Shown: positions 56,308-64,000 of the stretch, in pieces
Layout: every line of letters begins with the position of its first letter
Position numbering within the stretch: the first letter of the stretch is position 1
NCBI GenBank assembly: GCA_009773165.1
Contig: WOUZ01000002.1
Span: forward strand, 124,001-188,000
DNA: 64,000 nt
Reading direction: 5' to 3'
Origin: Bacteroidota bacterium
GTDB taxonomy: Bacteria; Bacteroidota; Bacteroidia; Bacteroidales; F082
Notes under the pieces: generated by a model
Told to the model about the DNA's origin: nothing
Databases searched by the model: none
The model's input: only the letters and a program-made list of their open reading frames with translations
Position numbers and translations under genes: made by a program

Positions 56308-56598
56308 TCAGGATTTTAAATGATTACTCAGCAATTGATCCATTTCCGTCAATTTCTCAGTTAGGTGGTTGTCGCGAAAAGCAACTTCCGACTCAAACAA
56401 AAGGGATGATGTGGCATATTGCAGTGCTGCCATCGCTAACAGGTCCTGTCTGTCTTTGTAGGCATAGCTTTGTGCGTAATTCCTTATACGATCATTGATT
56501 ATATCAGCAGCCTTGCGCACCCTTTCTTCTTCCTCACGCGTAATTGTGAGGCGATAAGGTCGGTCAGCAATATTGATATTGATCGTAATTTCGTCCAT
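56308..56598 (-). CDS. zapA: Cell division protein ZapA
   Basis: 96 residues. ZapA bundles FtsZ filaments at the Z ring. Start ITININIADRPYRLTITREE and a C-terminal helix (ALQYATSSLLFESEVAFRDN) are typical. It follows the coiled-coil gene by 22 bases and precedes 6S RNA by about 35. Confidence 0.93.
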   Translation of the reverse strand: MDEITININIADRPYRLTITREEEERVRKAADIINDRIRNYAQSYAYKDRQDLLAMAALQYATSSLLFESEVAFRDNHLTEKLTEMDQLLSNHLKS

Positions 56599-56620
56599 CT
56601 TTTGGTTTATATACTTTTAA

Positions 56621-56908
56621 TCACTTGTTTACTAAAGTAATGCAATGTTCTATTTCCCGCATTAAAACTTGGATACGTTTTCTTCCTTCTTCAATTTCTT
56701 GCTCGCTGTTAAACGCATCAGCGATAATTTTTTTATTTAGTTGTTCAGTTAATTCAAAAATATTTCTTTCCATGACCTCAACCTTTTCGCTTAAAGAATG
56801 AATCAGTTGTTCGTGCTCTTGTTCGCTTTTCTTTAGCCGAAGGTTTTCCTCAATCAGCTTCCTGATTTTATATTCCAAACCTGCTACAAGGATGCGCGTG
56901 TCCGACAT
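56621..56908 (-). CDS. Small coiled-coil protein upstream of zapA
   Basis: 95 residues, almost entirely heptad-like (AGLEYKIRKLIEENLRLKKS, LSEKVEVMERNIFELTEQLN). No enzyme motif. Genes like this precede zapA in other Bacteroidota and recall ZapB or FtsB in character, so a divisome role is plausible but not proven. It carries the promoter of the operon (56938-56969). Confidence 0.75.
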   Translation of the reverse strand: MSDTRILVAGLEYKIRKLIEENLRLKKSEQEHEQLIHSLSEKVEVMERNIFELTEQLNKKIIADAFNSEQEIEEGRKRIQVLMREIEHCITLVNK

Positions 56909-56937
56909 TATTTAAACTGCTGTTTAAGATCAATCAA

Positions 56938-56969
56938 CAAAAGTAGACAATTTCAGGCTTTTTTGCAAA
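56938..56969 (-). promoter_or_regulatory. Promoter of the zapA-6S-rny operon
   Basis: Minus-strand TTTG (56969-56966), 20 bases, TACTTTTG (56945-56938): full -33/-7 match. Confidence 0.7.
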
Positions 56970-57158
56970 TTGTTAAGAAATGTTTTTCAACACACTTCAT
57001 ATACTTCATCCTAAGGTTCATGTAACCAATTATTTAGAGTATTTTCTTTTTCAGTTGGTTGCCTAATAAATTGTTGAATGATTTTTTTCTATCAAAGCAT
57101 GGCAAGCGCATTTAAAAGCAGATTATTTTTACAAGCGATATCATGAATATACCAACAC

Positions 57159-58445
57159 ATGAAGGAAATATTTTTAAGTTACATTTGGGAGAACAGATTA
57201 CTTAGTTCCGGATTAAGCACTACTGATGGTCAAGAGATTGAGGTTATGTATCCAGGGATTAAAAACACCAATGCAGGCCCCGACTTTTTAAATGCCCGCA
57301 TCAGAATTGGAGATGCTGTCTGGGCTGGAAATGTGGAGTTACATGTGAATGCTTCAGATTGGTATTCGCATCGTCATAACACTGATAAGGGATTTGATAA
57401 TGTTATATTACATGTTGTATATCAAGCTGATAAGGCGACCTTTACAACAGTTGGGCATTCAATTCCTACAGTTCAGCTCAAAGGGTTTTTTGATGAAAAT
57501 TTGTTGTTACGTTACCGTTCTTTCATCGACAGCAAAACCTGGATAGCATGTCAAAAGTCGGTGAAAAGAGTTCAACGGTTCACCTGGCTTTCGTGGCTTG
57601 ACAGAATGATTGTTGAACGACTTGAATTCAAAGTTGAAGAGGTTTTGCATGTGTTTGAACAAACAGGAAATGATTGGGAAGAAACACTTTACCGAAGAAT
57701 GATGACCAATTTTGGGTTTAAGGTTAACGATGAGCCCTTTTTGCGACTTGGACGAATGCTTCCGTTTCAGCTTTTACTGCGGCATAGCGATCAGGTATTT
57801 CAACTGGAAGCATTGCTTTTTGGTGTTGCGGGATTTCTTCAACAAACGTTTAGTGATGAATACCCGCTAAAACTCAAAAAAGAATTTGATTTCCTGCAAA
57901 AGAAGTATGAATTAAGTCAGATGAATCCCGAACAGTGGCGTTTTATGCGCATGCGTCCATCGAACTTTCCAACCATTCGAATCGCACAAATGGCTGCATT
58001 GATTAACAAAAGTCAACGAATTTTTTCCAGGATTACCGAAGCGAATTCAATTGAGGAAATAAAAGCACTTTTTGATGTTTATGCCTCGGAATATTGGGAT
58101 AATCATTTTCAGTTTGAAAAATATACGCCCGGAAATCGCAAACACCTGGGGCAAGATGCTGTTGATTTGATTTTGATCAATACAATTGTGCAGGTTTTGT
58201 TTGCTTATGGCATTTATCACGCGAATGAAACATATAAAGATAAGGCACTTATGATACTGGAGACCCTCGATGCCGAGAACAATGAGATTATTCGAAAATT
58301 TTCAGCACTTGGAGTCAACTCAACACATGCATTGCAATCGCAGGCCTTACTTCATTTGAGGAAAAACTTTTGCAATCCAAAGCGTTGCCTCGAGTGTCGT
58401 ATTGGGCAGTTGTTGATTCGATCAGAAACTGAAGAAAATGTGTGA
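57159..58445 (+). CDS. DUF2851 family protein
   Basis: 428 residues, soluble. DUF2851 is nearly confined to Bacteroidota and has no established function. The conserved N-terminal block GIKNTNAGPDFLNARIRI ... VWAGNVELHVNASDWYSHRH looks like a nuclease- or hydrolase-like core. A Cys-rich end (CNPKRCLECRIG) could bind a metal. Not part of an evident operon. Confidence 0.85.
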   Translation: MKEIFLSYIWENRLLSSGLSTTDGQEIEVMYPGIKNTNAGPDFLNARIRIGDAVWAGNVELHVNASDWYSHRHNTDKGFDNVILHVVYQADKATFTTVGHSIPTVQLKGFFDENLLLRYRSFIDSKTWIACQKSVKRVQRFTWLSWLDRMIVERLEFKVEEVLHVFEQTGNDWEETLYRRMMTNFGFKVNDEPFLRLGRMLPFQLLLRHSDQVFQLEALLFGVAGFLQQTFSDEYPLKLKKEFDFLQKKYELSQMNPEQWRFMRMRPSNFPTIRIAQMAALINKSQRIFSRITEANSIEEIKALFDVYASEYWDNHFQFEKYTPGNRKHLGQDAVDLILINTIVQVLFAYGIYHANETYKDKALMILETLDAENNEIIRKFSALGVNSTHALQSQALLHLRKNFCNPKRCLECRIGQLLIRSETEENV

Positions 58446-58612
58446 TTGACTATCTTTTGATTTTCAGACACATATAAATTCTTTTTGCAGGTTTGTTTCT
58501 TTTTGTTTGTCGTTGAAATTCATTTTTTTAATATTTGTGCTTTGAAGATCACTTTTATCTGTCAGTTGAAGATCAGCTGTAGCTACGAATCATTGCGCAA
58601 AAATTACCTATT

Positions 58613-60007
58613 ATGAATGATTTTTTAACATTAATTGATCAGGCCATTCAAGCTTATAACAACTATGTTGGTGGTTATTTAATTCTTTTCTTATTGATAC
58701 CCACAGGTATCTGGTTTGCATTCCGCCTCAGGTTCATTAATATTACAAAGATACCACATGCTATAAAAGTTGTTTCAGGACATTATGACTCAAAAGGTAC
58801 AGCAGGCGATGTAAATCACTTCAAAGCACTTACAACAGCTTTGTCTGCAACAGTTGGTACCGGAAATATTGTTGGTGTTGCGATGGCAATCTATTTGGGT
58901 GGACCCGGATCAGTATTCTGGATTTGGGTGACAGGATTTCTTGGTATGATGTTAAAATATTCAGAGGTTACTTTAGCACAGAAATTTCGTCGCTTTAACA
59001 GTGACGGAACAGTTTCAGGTGGCCCAATGTATTATATGGAATATGGATTAAAGGATAAATTGGGGAAGTGGGCTAAAATACTGGCACTGATTTTCGCTTC
59101 AGCTACCATTTTATGTTCGTTGGGCACCGGAAATATGGCGCAATCAAATTCCATGTCGGATGCAATGTTTACTGCTTATAACATACCTACCTGGATTTCA
59201 GGAGTAATCATCACAATATTGGTACTGATGGTAATAATTGGAGGATTAAAACGAATAGGGGATGTTACAGCCGGACTAGTTCCTTTTATGGCAATTGTTT
59301 ATGTTGGAGCAACACTTTTAGTGCTTATAGCCGAGTACGACAAATTACCTGCAGCGTTTCATAGTATTATTTCGGGTGCTTTTAATGGTACAGCAGCTAC
59401 CGGAGGATTTGTGGGTTCAACCATTATTATGACGATGATTTGGGGTGTACGAAGAGGTTTATTCAGTAACGAAGCCGGACAAGGATCAGCCCCAATTGCT
59501 CATGCTGCAGCCCGAACGAAATATCCTGCACGCGAAGGTGTTGTATCGCTGCTTGAACCACTGATTGACACAATTGTGATATGCACAATGACAGCTATGA
59601 TGATAATTGTAACCGACTCCTGGCAGACTGGTGTTAAGGGTGTAGGTATGACTGTCGACGCAATGAATACAGGCTTGCACCGGTTTGGAATAGATGGAAT
59701 GGGGGGTCATATCATTTCTTTTGGACTATTACTATTTGCCTTTTCTACCATTATTAGCTGGTCATATTATGGTTCAAGAGCAGCAATTTATCTGATTGGA
59801 GAAAAGGCTGTTAAACCATTTTTATACCTTTATGGGCTATTTGTTTTTTTTGGAGCAATTTGGGGACTTGATATTGTTTGGCACTTTGTGGATATGGTTA
59901 TCACCTTCATGACAATACCTAACTTAATTGCTTTGCTGCTACTTTCGGGGGTAGTAGTTAAAGAAACTAAAGAGTATTTTAAGGCTATGGAAGAAATTAA
60001 GAAATAG
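58613..60007 (+). CDS. Alanine/glycine:cation symporter (AGCS)
   Basis: 464 residues with about 11 membrane segments. Sodium-coupled uptake of alanine or glycine is the family role. The signature GLFSNEAGQGSAPIAHAAAR is present, as are ALSATVGTGNIVGVAMAIYL and LLFAFSTIISWSYYGSRAAI. First of two tandem AGCS genes, 11 bases apart. Substrate inferred. Confidence 0.93.
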   Translation: MNDFLTLIDQAIQAYNNYVGGYLILFLLIPTGIWFAFRLRFINITKIPHAIKVVSGHYDSKGTAGDVNHFKALTTALSATVGTGNIVGVAMAIYLGGPGSVFWIWVTGFLGMMLKYSEVTLAQKFRRFNSDGTVSGGPMYYMEYGLKDKLGKWAKILALIFASATILCSLGTGNMAQSNSMSDAMFTAYNIPTWISGVIITILVLMVIIGGLKRIGDVTAGLVPFMAIVYVGATLLVLIAEYDKLPAAFHSIISGAFNGTAATGGFVGSTIIMTMIWGVRRGLFSNEAGQGSAPIAHAAARTKYPAREGVVSLLEPLIDTIVICTMTAMMIIVTDSWQTGVKGVGMTVDAMNTGLHRFGIDGMGGHIISFGLLLFAFSTIISWSYYGSRAAIYLIGEKAVKPFLYLYGLFVFFGAIWGLDIVWHFVDMVITFMTIPNLIALLLLSGVVVKETKEYFKAMEEIKK

Positions 60008-60018
60008 TCTTTTGCACC

Positions 60019-61716
60019 ATGCAAAGCATATCAAAACGAACTATCAGCCCACTTTTGAAGGCTATGATTAGCCTCAGCCGGATTATTATTCTATGCGTTA
60101 TTTTTGTAAGTTCTTCTTATGTTGTTAATGCTCAGGTAAACGCAGATACTTTAGTTGCAAATGCAGAAACTGTAACAATGAGTGACCGTATCAATCAGGC
60201 TTTTACACCCTTTGTTAACGGGTTATCACGCGTGTTATTCTGGGATGCCTTTGAAGCTGTAGGTTTATATGATTCTCAGGTTTATGACGAGAATGGAAAA
60301 GAAGTGGTGGATGCAAATGGCTCTCCGGTAAAAGCACCCTTGAAATTAATCGTTGTTTGGCTGATGGCAGGAGGTTTATTCTTCACTTTTTTTCTGCGCT
60401 TTATAAATCTGAGGGGGTTCTGGCACGCGCTGCAACTTATTTCAGGGAAGTATGATAATCATGCCAATCCTGGAGAGGTATCGCATTTTCAGGCATTAAG
60501 TACTGCGCTTTCGGCAACAGTTGGAATGGGAAATATTGCAGGAGTGGCTGTTGCGGTAACAATCGGTGGACCGGGGGCAACCATTTGGATGATAGCAGCC
60601 GGATTTTTTGGGATGTCGCTGAAATTTGCTGAGTGCACTCTAGGACTAAAATACCGAAGAATAGATGCTTCAGGAAAGGTCTCAGGTGGTGCAATGTACT
60701 ATCTTAAGTATGGTCTGGCGGCAAAAGGGTTCCCAAAACTGGGTGTTACTTTAGCTTTTTTGTTTGCATTAATGGCCATTGGAGGATCGGTTGGTGGAGG
60801 TAATATGCTGCAGGCAAATCAAGCTTTTGAACAAATGGCAATTTTCTTTCCCTCGCTCAAGGATGATGGATTTTGGTATGGAATAGCCATGGCACTTCTG
60901 GTTGGTTTGGTAATTATTGGTGGCATAAAGAGTATTGCAAAGGTAACTTCACGTATTGTCCCTTTCATGGCAATATTATATGTTGCTGCTTCATTAATAA
61001 TTATTGGGATGAATATTAGTCATCTGCCTGACGCTTTTTCATCAATATGGAATGGAGCCTTTTCAGCTGATGCAATGAAGGGTGGTTTTGTTGGAGTATT
61101 GATTTTTGGATTTCAGAGGGGTGCATTTTCAAATGAAGCCGGTGTTGGTTCAGCCTCGATAGCTCATGCAACTGCCAAAACAAAAGAGCCAGTTAGTGAG
61201 GGTATTGTTTCATTGATCGAACCGTTTATTGATACCATCGTAATTTGTACAATGACTGCTTTAGTTATTATTTTTTCTGGTGTTGATACACAATCAGGTT
61301 TGCAGGGTGTACAGCTAACATCGGCAGCCTATGGCTCAGCAATTAGCTGGTTTCCATTTATTTTGCTAATTGCAGTTACACTGTTCGCATTCAGCACAAT
61401 GATCTCCTGGAGCTATTATGGATTAAAAGGCTTTGATTATCTTTTTGGAAATTGGGGAGAACGACTTTTTGGATCAAGAAGAGTAACAGATAATCTTTTC
61501 AATCTGTTGTTTTTGATAAGTATTGTAATTGGAACATCATCCAGTCTTGGGCCGGTAATGGATTTTTCTGACATGATGGTTTTATGCATGGCGTTTCCTA
61601 ATTTGCTTGGTTTATTCTTTTTAGCAGGAGAAGTAAAAAGCGATTTGAACGCTTATTTGTATCGGTTAAAAAACGGCACTCTCATTTCTGAAAAGCAGAC
61701 AAATGAAAACCTTTAG
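60019..61716 (+). CDS. AGCS symporter with N-terminal signal peptide and periplasmic extension
   Basis: 565 residues, about 100 longer than its neighbour. A hydrophobic signal-like segment (about 18-38, ending VNAQ) and about 60 polar residues (NADTLVANAETV, YDENGKEVVDANG) precede the usual AGCS core. Signature GAFSNEAGVGSASIAHATAK and LSATVGMGNIAGVAVAVTIG. The extra domain would face the periplasm, and its function is unknown. The 3' end overlaps the next gene by 14 bases, suggesting coupled translation. Confidence 0.92.
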   Translation: MQSISKRTISPLLKAMISLSRIIILCVIFVSSSYVVNAQVNADTLVANAETVTMSDRINQAFTPFVNGLSRVLFWDAFEAVGLYDSQVYDENGKEVVDANGSPVKAPLKLIVVWLMAGGLFFTFFLRFINLRGFWHALQLISGKYDNHANPGEVSHFQALSTALSATVGMGNIAGVAVAVTIGGPGATIWMIAAGFFGMSLKFAECTLGLKYRRIDASGKVSGGAMYYLKYGLAAKGFPKLGVTLAFLFALMAIGGSVGGGNMLQANQAFEQMAIFFPSLKDDGFWYGIAMALLVGLVIIGGIKSIAKVTSRIVPFMAILYVAASLIIIGMNISHLPDAFSSIWNGAFSADAMKGGFVGVLIFGFQRGAFSNEAGVGSASIAHATAKTKEPVSEGIVSLIEPFIDTIVICTMTALVIIFSGVDTQSGLQGVQLTSAAYGSAISWFPFILLIAVTLFAFSTMISWSYYGLKGFDYLFGNWGERLFGSRRVTDNLFNLLFLISIVIGTSSSLGPVMDFSDMMVLCMAFPNLLGLFFLAGEVKSDLNAYLYRLKNGTLISEKQTNENL

Positions 61717-62158
61717 TTTAGCTTTTTTGCTAAGTCTTTTCTGGAATGTAAACCTCTCTGCACAAACTGATTCGCAGCTCCTTAAAATATTGACAGTCAT
61801 ACAAGATATTGAAAATGAATATTTAAAGGGAAATGCGGGTTCAACTTCCTGGTTTAATATCACAACCACTGGTTTCATTACAGAGAAAGATACAATTGAT
61901 GATTTTGAGATCTCTTTTAATCTATCAGACATTCAGGAAAATGAAATCACAGCAGTTTCCACAGATGAACTCCTTGGACATGCCCTCACTTTTTATTGTA
62001 GAAAAGCAGCAAATTGTATCAAAGTTGTCTCTAATGGCAAAACCCGATACTACAGTAGTTTCGAGGCATACTACACCCTGTTTGAACAACAGGGGCAACT
62101 TGATCAGACCATATCAGATTTCAAACAACTCAATAGTTTATTGACAATAAAGAAGTGA
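61703..62158 (+). CDS. Small exported protein of unknown function
   Basis: 151 residues with a signal peptide (KTFSLAFLLSLFWNVNLSAQ). No recognised domain; two Cys (in FYCRKAANCIK near 95-102) could form a disulfide. It overlaps the upstream AGCS gene by 14 bases, so it is probably translated with it and might help that carrier. Lineage-restricted. Confidence 0.7.
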   Translation: MKTFSLAFLLSLFWNVNLSAQTDSQLLKILTVIQDIENEYLKGNAGSTSWFNITTTGFITEKDTIDDFEISFNLSDIQENEITAVSTDELLGHALTFYCRKAANCIKVVSNGKTRYYSSFEAYYTLFEQQGQLDQTISDFKQLNSLLTIKK

Positions 62159-62212
62159 AGCTGCAATATTTCATAACATTAAAACGGGATATGAGATTGA
62201 AAAGTTTCTCTA

Positions 62213-62740
62213 TTAATTACTGTCGTCAAATGGAATAAAGTCAAGAGCTGCTGAGTTTACGCAATACCTCAAACCAGATGGAGGAGGACCATCGGGAAAC
62301 ACATGCCCAAGATGGCCATCACAGGTAGCACACTTAATTTCAGTCCGAATCATGCCATAGCTGGTATCGCGAATTTCTTTGATTTTGTTTTTTTCAACAG
62401 CATCAAAAAAACTTGGCCACCCTGACTTAGAATCATATTTCGTTTCAGAAGAAAATAAGACAGTCCCGCAACCTGAACAAACATAGCTGCCCTTTCCTTT
62501 GTGATTAACATATTTTCCAGTAAAAGGCGGTTCAGTGCTACATTGACGCAATATTTTATATTTTTCAGGGCCAAGTTCTTTAAGCCATTCAGCCTCTGTT
62601 TTTTCAATTTTTCCAATCATACCTTCAGGGATTTTATAAGTTGATTTCTCATCTTGCACCTGTTGGCTATGCGTACATTGACCAAAAAGGAAAATATACG
62701 CGAGCAGTAACAGCGGCTTGAGCATTCTTATTAGTGACAT
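62213..62740 (-). CDS. msrB: Peptide-methionine (R)-S-oxide reductase, lipoprotein
   Basis: 175 residues. Repairs oxidised methionine (R form). Lipoprotein signal FLFGQC (C22) places it in the periplasm or at the membrane. Zinc Cys pairs CSGC and CATC, and the catalytic Cys in [11 protein letters not shown], are intact. It stands alone and is not fused to MsrA. Confidence 0.95.
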   Translation of the reverse strand: MSLIRMLKPLLLLAYIFLFGQCTHSQQVQDEKSTYKIPEGMIGKIEKTEAEWLKELGPEKYKILRQCSTEPPFTGKYVNHKGKGSYVCSGCGTVLFSSETKYDSKSGWPSFFDAVEKNKIKEIRDTSYGMIRTEIKCATCDGHLGHVFPDGPPPSGLRYCVNSAALDFIPFDDSN

Positions 62741-62874
62741 TTTTACATCTTTTCATATAAACAGGATTATCTTCACTTTGTTTTCTAAATAGTGTTAAAG
62801 TAATTCAAAATGCTGAATACTTGTCAATAATTGGACCTGATCAATAAATCATTAGCTTATATCAAAGCTTTTAT

Positions 62875-62882
62875 TAATTTTG
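62875..62882 (+). promoter_or_regulatory. -7 element of the TPR gene
   Basis: TAATTTTG, 24 bases before the ATG at 62907; no clear -33 element. Confidence 0.4.
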
Positions 62883-62906
62883 AAACGTGTAATTCACTCA
62901 ACCTAC

Positions 62907-64000
62907 ATGATACCCTTCGATTCAATTTTCCTACGAAACATTTCTTTGGGAATTCTCTCATTTTTGATGTTTGCCGGATTGGATCTACATTCACAATCGG
63001 TGAGTGATTCGGGAAAGCCTGCTATTGAGCCTGATGTTTTTTCACATTATCAGTCTGATTCTCTAAATATAACCCAAGTGCTTTTAAATGTTGATAGCAT
63101 ACTTATCAACGATAAAAACACTGATGAAGCAAGTCTGTTGCTTCAAACTACGATGAACTCACTTGAAGATTCAAGTCTTATTGTTTTTTTTATTGATCAA
63201 ATGGGACGTTATGGTATCGCGCAACGTCAGGCATATGACTTTGAATCGGCATTGTTTTGGCATTATCAGCAACAATATTATGCCGAGCAGCACAATAGCA
63301 GTATAAACTTAGTAACTGCCCTCAATAATCTTGGCTTAATTTATCGGAGAATGGATCGTTATGCCAAAGCTATCGATGCTTATCAAAGAGCTTTAACAAT
63401 TTCTGATTCAATTTCTTATCAGCGCGGTTATGTTTTTGCCACCAATGGCCTGGGAAATATTTATTTATCTCTCGACAATCACGAAGAAGCGCTGCGAAAT
63501 TTCAGGGAATGTTTACGTATTGAGCAAATGACCAATAACCTTAACGGTGTGTCTATTAATCTGAATAACATTGGCCACGTGCATTTAAATAAAAACGACC
63601 TTGATAAAGCACTTGAGTACTTCATGCTTTCGCTCGAGGTTAATCGTGAAACAAATTCACAACGAGGCATTGCAATTTGTTATAACGATATGGGTGAAGT
63701 ATTCTTGAGAAAAGGTGATCGCGACAAAGCGCTAAACTATTTCACTCTCAGCTTACAACTCAATACTTCCATCAAAGATTTATATTATTTGGCAATCAAT
63801 AATTTAAAGATTACTCAGATATATCTTTTAAATAAGAACTTTCAAAAAGCCTTTCCATTTGCAAGTGAAGCACTTAAGTTAGCTGAACGAACAAACAACC
63901 GGTCGGCTCTTAAGGATGCCTACAAATTCCTGTATGAGATTCAAAAAGAGGCAGGAAACACAAAAGATGCAATTTACTTTCTGGAGAAATCTACAGTATT
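62907..64000 (+). CDS. Exported TPR-repeat protein, partial (3' end outside window)
   Basis: 364 codons to the window end with no stop. A signal peptide or membrane anchor is followed by at least five tetratricopeptide repeats (NNLGLIYRRMDRYAKAIDAY, TNGLGNIYLSLDNHEEALRN, NNIGHVHLNKNDLDKALEYF, NDMGEVFLRKGDRDKALNYF). In Bacteroidota this architecture is usually the N-terminal sensor of a membrane histidine kinase or of a LuxR-type regulator; which one cannot be seen here. Confidence 0.85.
   Translation, partial: MIPFDSIFLRNISLGILSFLMFAGLDLHSQSVSDSGKPAIEPDVFSHYQSDSLNITQVLLNVDSILINDKNTDEASLLLQTTMNSLEDSSLIVFFIDQMGRYGIAQRQAYDFESALFWHYQQQYYAEQHNSSINLVTALNNLGLIYRRMDRYAKAIDAYQRALTISDSISYQRGYVFATNGLGNIYLSLDNHEEALRNFRECLRIEQMTNNLNGVSINLNNIGHVHLNKNDLDKALEYFMLSLEVNRETNSQRGIAICYNDMGEVFLRKGDRDKALNYFTLSLQLNTSIKDLYYLAINNLKITQIYLLNKNFQKAFPFASEALKLAERTNNRSALKDAYKFLYEIQKEAGNTKDAIYFLEKSTV

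Noticed and set aside
1-64000. CRISPR arrays, tRNA genes, insertion sequences, phage or defence genes
   Set aside because: No regularly spaced repeats, cloverleaf sequences, transposases, integrases or restriction, toxin or other defence proteins were recognised on either strand.

Overview
The window is about 64 kb of AT-rich chromosome from a member of the Bacteroidota (Bacteroidetes), probably an anaerobic or facultative relative of the Bacteroidales/Marinilabiliales. Evidence: a secreted thioredoxin-like protein ends in a type IX secretion (T9SS) sorting domain; several families are typical of the phylum (DUF2851, DUF4296, PorT-like barrels, the NagB/PIG-L fusion, short ThiF); and more than a dozen genes are preceded by the phylum's TAnnTTTG -7 element, often with TTTG or TTG 18-22 bases upstream. 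A tungsten-type aldehyde ferredoxin oxidoreductase and an NADP-type glutamate dehydrogenase fit an anaerobic metabolism. I saw no tRNA, rRNA, IS element, prophage or CRISPR array. This is mainly core chromosome.

Layout. 1-4.6 kb: a glycan locus with a GH20 hexosaminidase (cut by the window edge), a GH29 fucosidase carrying a PA14 domain and, divergently, a NagX-like membrane acetyltransferase. The intergenic region holds a perfect 18-bp palindrome. 4.6-11.2 kb: two sensor histidine kinases, one a 1492-residue hybrid with six PAS and two GAF domains. 11.5-16.5 kb: a NagB/PIG-L fusion and a secreted serine hydrolase. 16.5-31.3 kb: housekeeping and central carbon/nitrogen metabolism (aspartate kinase, fructose bisphosphatase, TrhO, DegT aminotransferase, GdhA, SLC13 carrier, class II aldolase, a LacI regulator, AOR). 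31.5-37.8 kb: ThiF, 4-alpha-glucanotransferase, a tiny two-gene operon with a zinc ribbon, DeoC, and a T9SS thioredoxin plus lipoprotein. 37.9-42.5 kb: DUF4296 lipoprotein, RecQ and MetK; metK has a leader that folds like a SAM-II riboswitch. 42.6-54.3 kb: YjbR protein, porin, TatC, FAD reductase, Mrp and Nfu Fe-S proteins, NadE, PorT-like protein, a lone DppC-like permease, DapD, RuvX, Def and a lipoprotein. 54.4-57 kb: a coiled-coil gene, zapA, 6S RNA and RNase Y on one strand. 57-64 kb: DUF2851, two AGCS amino-acid carriers, a small exported protein, MsrB, and the start of a TPR protein.

How it fits together. GH20, GH29, NagX and NagB/PIG-L form a plausible route from fucosylated, N-acetylhexosamine-containing glycans to fructose-6-phosphate, which Fbp and aldolase could handle. 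AOR and ThiF face each other across a short regulatory region and may be functionally linked through pterin cofactor sulfur transfer. Mrp and Nfu are an Fe-S carrier pair.

I did not find an obviously new multi-gene system such as a defence island. The most interesting unexplained signals are regulatory: the metK leader pseudoknot, paired operators 21 bp apart before deoC, the palindrome between the fucosidase and nagX, and a LacI operator inside its own promoter.
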